A stretch of DNA of 37,058 nucleotides, from NCBI GenBank assembly GCA_934633695.1, contig CAKTYT010000017.1, positions 1 through 37,058 of the forward strand. The letters are read 5' to 3'. The position numbers and the translations under genes are program-made. The DNA comes from an uncultured Clostridia bacterium. Its GTDB lineage: Bacteria > Bacillota > Clostridia > Christensenellales > CAG-138. Positions 33,721-37,058 of the stretch are shown piece by piece (position 1 is the stretch's first letter; each line of letters begins with the position of its first letter). The notes under the pieces were generated by a model. The model did not search any database. It saw only the letters and a list, made by a program, of their open reading frames with translations, and had not been told where the DNA came from.

Positions 33721-34767
33721 TCACTGCTCATCTTTATTTTTCCTGAACATATCGCTCAGAACCTTGCTCAGGCTCTCGCTCATGCACTTGAGGACTGCAA
33801 CCACCTTGCCGTAATCCATCCTTGTCGGACCGATGACGCCCATGGACCCGACTGTTTCATCGCCGACCTTATAGTTTACGCTGACGAGGGAACAGTCACG
33901 CAGTTCCTCATTCTCTATCTCCTTACCGATACGCACCGTCAATTCAACGCCGTCATCGGTCGAAAGAACCTGCTTGATGTAGTCCCCGCTCTCGACCTGT
34001 TCGAGAAAGGATTTTGCCTTTGCAACATCGGAGTATTCGGGATAATCAAGCATGTTCATTGCACCGACAATCTCGACATCCCTCTTATTTATGTTATCGC
34101 CGATCGACGAGAGCATTGCCGCAACATCGCCTGCCTGCTCGCCTATCTCTTCTTTCAGCAGGGGGAGAAGCGTCTGCCGAACATCGACCAGCTTATAACC
34201 GACGCACCGTTCATTCATCAACGCCGTTATCCTGTCAAGATCTGCCGCCGTTATTCCCTTTGGCACGCTGAGCATCGTGTTGGATGTTGAGCCGGTGTTA
34301 GTGACAATGACTGCCAATGCTTTGCCGCTCGTCACCGGTATGAGGCTTATTCTCTTCAGTCGTGCATTTTTGAGCTGTGGTTTTAAAACAACTGAGGTAT
34401 AGTTCGTTATGCCGGAAAGCATTCTCGCAGTCTGTTTTATTACCTCGCCGACCTCATTGACCCTCATCTCAAGGTGACTCTTTATGTACGCCGTTTCGCT
34501 CTCGGTGAGCTTCGCTTTGTCCATAATACTGTTAACGTAGAGCCTGTATGCCTTTTCACTCGGAACTCTGCCTGCACTCGTATGCGGCTGCTCGAGAAAA
34601 CCAAGCTCCGTCAAGTCGCTCATCTCATTTCGTATGGTCGCAGGAGAAAGTTCAATATCTTCACGCTTCGACAGCGTCCTTGACCCAACCGGTGACGCCG
34701 TCATGATATAGTCGTCAACTATTGCCTGAAGTATCCGCATCTTGCGTACATCCAGAACTTCCGTCAT
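33721..34767 (-). CDS. hrcA: Heat-inducible transcription repressor HrcA
   Basis: 348 residues from the ATG after AAAAGGAGG; an in-frame start at 34800 lies inside the CIRCE operator and is rejected. The N-terminal winged helix has ILQAIVDDYIMTASPVGSRT and ELSPATIRNEMSDLTELGFL, followed by QPHTSAGRVPSEKAYRLYV. The C-terminal region ends with VGSMGVIGPTRMDYGKVVAV. It binds the CIRCE element just upstream and so represses its own operon until chaperone titration during heat stress. Confidence 0.97.
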   Translation of the reverse strand: MTEVLDVRKMRILQAIVDDYIMTASPVGSRTLSKREDIELSPATIRNEMSDLTELGFLEQPHTSAGRVPSEKAYRLYVNSIMDKAKLTESETAYIKSHLEMRVNEVGEVIKQTARMLSGITNYTSVVLKPQLKNARLKRISLIPVTSGKALAVIVTNTGSTSNTMLSVPKGITAADLDRITALMNERCVGYKLVDVRQTLLPLLKEEIGEQAGDVAAMLSSIGDNINKRDVEIVGAMNMLDYPEYSDVAKAKSFLEQVESGDYIKQVLSTDDGVELTVRIGKEIENEELRDCSLVSVNYKVGDETVGSMGVIGPTRMDYGKVVAVLKCMSESLSKVLSDMFRKNKDEQ

Positions 34768-34793
34768 GGTCAAGCCTCCTTTTGTGTTTCTTG

Positions 34794-34820
34794 TTAGCAC
34801 TCAACACACTCGAGTGCTAA
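34794..34820 (-). promoter_or_regulatory. CIRCE operator
   Basis: TTAGCACTC (34794-34802), nine bases, GAGTGCTAA (34812-34820): an exact match to the CIRCE consensus. It lies between the hrcA promoter and start codon and is the binding site for HrcA. Confidence 0.97.
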
Positions 34821-34828
34821 CAGTGAGT

Positions 34829-34857
34829 ATAGTACATCACCCTAAGACTATTGTCAA
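34829..34857 (-). promoter_or_regulatory. hrcA operon promoter
   Basis: On the - strand TTGACA (34857-34852), a 17-base spacer and TACTAT (34834-34829). The expected transcription start falls next to or inside CIRCE, so HrcA binding would block initiation. Confidence 0.85.
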
Positions 34858-34897
34858 CCCCTTTTTCCTGATTATTCAAAATATATTTTTGGCTCAT

Positions 34898-34930
34898 GAA
34901 AAATCGGCACACTCAAACGAGCGTACCGAT
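34898..34930 (-). terminator. Terminator downstream of the exported-protein pair
   Basis: On the - strand ATCGGTACGCTC and GAGTGTGCCGAT pair over twelve positions (two G-T) around GTTT and run into TTTTTC. It ends the 37049-35029 transcript before the hrcA promoter. A 12-base palindrome, GGGAGATCTCCC (34995-35006), lies in the same 3' untranslated stretch. Confidence 0.85.
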
Positions 34931-35028
34931 ATTTACAAACAATAATTCAGTGAGAGCCTTTGTCAGTACAAAGTTTCGGGTAATTGAGATTGACGGGAGA
35001 TCTCCCCTCCAAATCAATCATCATTTAC

Positions 35029-35946
35029 TCAGTCGTTGATGCCATAGTGTGCCTTGGTTGCAGCAATGATGGAGTCAACAAACTCCTGGTTGCCCGGATA
35101 GCCATATGGATCGGAATAGTTATGGTCTTCAAGAACATTTTTGACAACATCAAGAACGTACTGAGGAACATCCTCGTCATCGATCGCCGCTGTCACATAG
35201 ATATCATAGTCCTTGAGGAAGACGACGCTTTCGTCGAGTTCAAAGTCGCGAAGGTTCTTACAGCCTTCAAAGACCTTCGGGTCGGCAGTAACGTCAGCAC
35301 CCTTGTGTTCCGCCTCATACTGAAGGAGCTTTGCTGCTTCATCATCAGTCATGCAGGAAACGCCGAGCTTTTTCACGTACTTGAAGTAAGTATCGTCAAT
35401 AAGCTTTTCGACATCATTCTCGGTAACCTCAGGATAGCTGCCCCTGACCTCGCCGAAAAGAACCGCTTTAAGTACAATTGCATTATCGAGAGTCACGTCG
35501 TCGTCCATTGCCCAGAAAACTGCAAGAGCATAGCCTGCAACTCTGTCTTCTTGATGGAAAACGACATTGACTGCGACTGCATCCCTGCCGAGCCCCCTGA
35601 ACTCACCCGCTTCGACATTTGATGTGTCAAGAGTAAGCTCAGCATCGTCCGTTGCAGTCACGATTTTACCGGAGGAAGCTGCTCTGCCCGTAACGCAAAG
35701 CTCAACAGTCGACCATTCGGAGCTGACAGTTGCTTCATAGCCGGGAAGGTTAAACTTTATATTTGCCGTTCTGCCGTCTTTATTGGCAGGTGAAACGCTG
35801 AACTGCTCGGCCGAAATTGCCTTTTCAGGGAACTTTCCGGAGTCAGTGCCGCTTGCTTTCTGACAGCCGACAGCAGTCAAAGCCATTGCCGCAGCAAGCA
35901 TAACAATGAGAATGCCTGCTGTAAGTCTATTAGTCTTCATCTTCAT
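35029..35946 (-). CDS. Exported lipoprotein with C-terminal copy of an unrecognised 73-residue domain
   Basis: 305 residues. The signal peptide is TAGILIVMLAAAMALTAVGC with Cys28 as probable lipid anchor. Residues about 50-190 form a beta-rich domain (TANIKFNLPGYEATVSSEWS, TDDAELTLDTSNVEAGEF, AVAVNVVFHQEDRVAGYALAVF as separate strands) that I do not recognise. Residues 231-303 are highly similar to residues 40-112 of the upstream protein: 47 of 73 positions are identical by hand alignment without gaps. The start overlaps the upstream stop (ATGA), implying coupled translation. An ATG two codons further in (35940) is possible. The function is unknown; both products are predicted to be outside the membrane. 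Confidence 0.8.
   Translation of the reverse strand: MKMKTNRLTAGILIVMLAAAMALTAVGCQKASGTDSGKFPEKAISAEQFSVSPANKDGRTANIKFNLPGYEATVSSEWSTVELCVTGRAASSGKIVTATDDAELTLDTSNVEAGEFRGLGRDAVAVNVVFHQEDRVAGYALAVFWAMDDDVTLDNAIVLKAVLFGEVRGSYPEVTENDVEKLIDDTYFKYVKKLGVSCMTDDEAAKLLQYEAEHKGADVTADPKVFEGCKNLRDFELDESVVFLKDYDIYVTAAIDDEDVPQYVLDVVKNVLEDHNYSDPYGYPGNQEFVDSIIAATKAHYGIND
35038..35256 (-). repeat. Shared 73-residue domain, C-terminal copy
   Basis: Encodes residues 231-303 of the lipoprotein. Conserved features are ELD-x-SV-x-FL, DYDI, TAAI-x-DEDV, YVLDVV, YSD, GNQ-x-F-x-DSI and AATK-x-HYGI. Helical character and acidic residues suggest a small all-alpha module. The pair is a protein-level repeat; DNA identity is lower. 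Confidence 0.8.
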
Positions 35947-37058
35947 ACGCCTTTCTTATCCTCCTTAGGCAGCAAATATTTATCCAAAACTCTCCAATCT
36001 TGAACAGACTGACTCTTCACAATAAACTGTGCCGGGCATCCGCATATCGAGCAAGCACTCTGGCTCGAGTTCAAAACATGAGCCTGCTGTACAACATCGC
36101 CGCAGACGCTGCACCTTCCCGTATGCGTTGATGAGGGTCTTGAATAGGTGTAGGTTCTCTTGTGAGAATTATTGTATTGTATGTAGTAAATGTCTGAAGT
36201 GTACTCCCTCGTTCCTGCATGAGCTCCATCCGCTTTAACATTCTCGTTAGTCCATATTCTTGACTTAACGGGGGAATACAGATACCTCAAGACAGCTGTT
36301 GCACCGGGCTTGTGTCTCCACTGTCCAACGCTTTTGTAGTATCCCATGAAGTGAAAATCCGGCGTGAGCAATGATGAGCTTGTCATTCTCAAGCACATTA
36401 CACCACTGAAGCTATTAAGTGATGACGTTGTCGGCAGTGACTTCGTGTATCCCGTACAGCATTTTCCGAGTTCCTTTAAGTCTCCCACAACGAACCCTGC
36501 TATCTGGTCGAATTTTCCGGATTTCAAATATTCCCTTGTGTATGCATCCTGCCCCGTCATGAATCCGGGCATCCTGCCGATTCCACCCGTACGTCCAAGC
36601 ACATACGAATAGCAATCGTACGACTCAAACGAATCGGACCACGAGCCAATCATTGCACTGTCCTGTAGTACATATCTGGCTGCGGAGACCCTCTGCTTGA
36701 GAGTTGTGTACGTTATACCGTAATGCTGCTTTGTGGCAGCTGCAATACTGTCAAAGAACATTTGATTGCCGACAAAGCCAAATACATCAGAGTATTCGTA
36801 GTTCACCTTAACCTTGTTAACAACATCCAATACATATTCTGCAACATCTTCGTCCGCAATTGCCGCGGTCATAAGAATGTCGTAATCGTAAAGGAATGCC
36901 ACACTTGGGTCAAGTTCATAGTCGTTGAGAGATGGGATAGCCATTGAATCGCCAACATCATCCTCGCCGGAGCAATGCTCATCCGCCTTTGCCGCCATTC
37001 CAAACGGAACGGTCATGACGAATGCTGCAATGAATGCAGCGATCATCATCAGTGAAAT
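35943..37058 (-). CDS. Exported protein: shared domain, candidate Cys hydrolase, zinc-ribbon-like tail (probably partial at 5' end)
   Basis: At least 368 residues from ATG 37049. The frame stays open to the window edge with no visible ribosome binding site, so the true start may lie outside. A hydrophobic export segment (IAAFIAAFVMTVPFGMAA) is followed by the shared domain (residues 40-112). Residues about 130-290 contain YDCYSYVLGRTGGIGRMPGF with Cys146 and a later DFHFMGYYKSVGQWRHKPG with His residues. This order recalls papain-like or NlpC-like Cys hydrolases, but it is not a match I can name. The tail has two Cys pairs (GRCSVCGD and SACSICGC) that could bind zinc. The role is unknown. Confidence 0.72.
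   Translation of the reverse strand: MSLMMIAAFIAAFVMTVPFGMAAKADEHCSGEDDVGDSMAIPSLNDYELDPSVAFLYDYDILMTAAIADEDVAEYVLDVVNKVKVNYEYSDVFGFVGNQMFFDSIAAATKQHYGITYTTLKQRVSAARYVLQDSAMIGSWSDSFESYDCYSYVLGRTGGIGRMPGFMTGQDAYTREYLKSGKFDQIAGFVVGDLKELGKCCTGYTKSLPTTSSLNSFSGVMCLRMTSSSLLTPDFHFMGYYKSVGQWRHKPGATAVLRYLYSPVKSRIWTNENVKADGAHAGTREYTSDIYYIQYNNSHKRTYTYSRPSSTHTGRCSVCGDVVQQAHVLNSSQSACSICGCPAQFIVKSQSVQDWRVLDKYLLPKEDKKGV
36714..36932 (-). repeat. Shared 73-residue domain, N-terminal copy
   Basis: Encodes residues 40-112 of the upstream exported protein, directly after the export signal. It aligns end to end with the lipoprotein's C-terminal copy. The opposite placement (N-terminal here, C-terminal there) suggests a mobile module or an interaction domain. 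Confidence 0.8.

Noticed and set aside
33140..33814. Long + strand open frames opposite grpE, hrcA and dnaK (such as 224 codons here)
   Set aside because: They mirror strongly coded chaperone genes. Their hydrophobic look is the usual complement of charged coiled-coil codons.
34995..35006. Perfect 12-base palindrome GGGAGATCTCCC downstream of the lipoprotein gene
   Set aside because: It has no tail for termination and no neighbour suggests an operator. A terminator lies just beyond, so it is noted but not called as a site.
34984..35622. A 212-codon + strand open frame opposite the lipoprotein gene
   Set aside because: The - strand frame has a lipoprotein signal and a domain conserved with its neighbour, so the + strand frame is a shadow.

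Overview
The window looks like chromosome from an anaerobic, low-to-mid GC Firmicute of the class Clostridia, probably a gut-type Eubacteriales. The evidence is gene order and content: pyrH-frr-uppS-cdsA-dxr-rseP, zapA-U32-mutS2, and an hrcA-grpE-dnaK-dnaJ operon under a perfect CIRCE operator. The many DUF4358, DHHW and DUF4430 envelope proteins fit as well. No species call is possible from the sequence alone.

Region 1 (1-6068, + strand) is a housekeeping block for UMP phosphorylation, ribosome recycling, undecaprenyl-diphosphate synthesis, CDP-diacylglycerol synthesis, the MEP pathway and site-2 proteolysis. A small PASTA-like protein sits between frr and uppS. Region 2 (6104-9471, + strand) encodes envelope proteins: a DUF4430 lipoprotein, then an SGNH-like / DUF4358 / DHHW set of the kind that usually accompanies an MBOAT O-acyltransferase, although none is encoded here.

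Region 3 (9595-19904) is the accessory highlight. It is a compact podovirus-like structural and lysis cassette: scaffold-like protein, N4-gp56-type major capsid protein, coiled-coil virion-like protein, BppU-like fibre ending in a metallophosphoesterase, NlpC/P60-like endolysin, holin-like protein, adaptor-like protein, nozzle-like protein and small proteins. No portal, terminase, integrase, repressor or replication gene is visible. It has a consensus promoter followed by an attenuator-like leader, and a reverse-strand EamA transporter is lodged inside it. It could be a domesticated or decaying phage, or one block of a dispersed gene-transfer-agent-like system.

Region 4 (19914-34857, - strand) reads right to left. 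It runs from a heat-shock operon (hrcA-grpE-dnaK-dnaJ) through a nucleosidase, zapA, a U32 peptidase, mutS2 and a DUF523 protein to an OmpR-type response regulator, histidine kinase and HtrA protease. Region 5 (34898-37058, - strand) holds two overlapping genes for exported proteins. They share a 73-residue domain (47 identical positions by hand alignment), at the C-terminus of one and the N-terminus of the other. I do not recognise this domain. The upstream protein also carries a candidate Cys/His hydrolase core and a Cys-pair zinc-ribbon-like tail.

Start sites were chosen by hand from ribosome binding sites. Family names come from recognising motifs, not from database searches.
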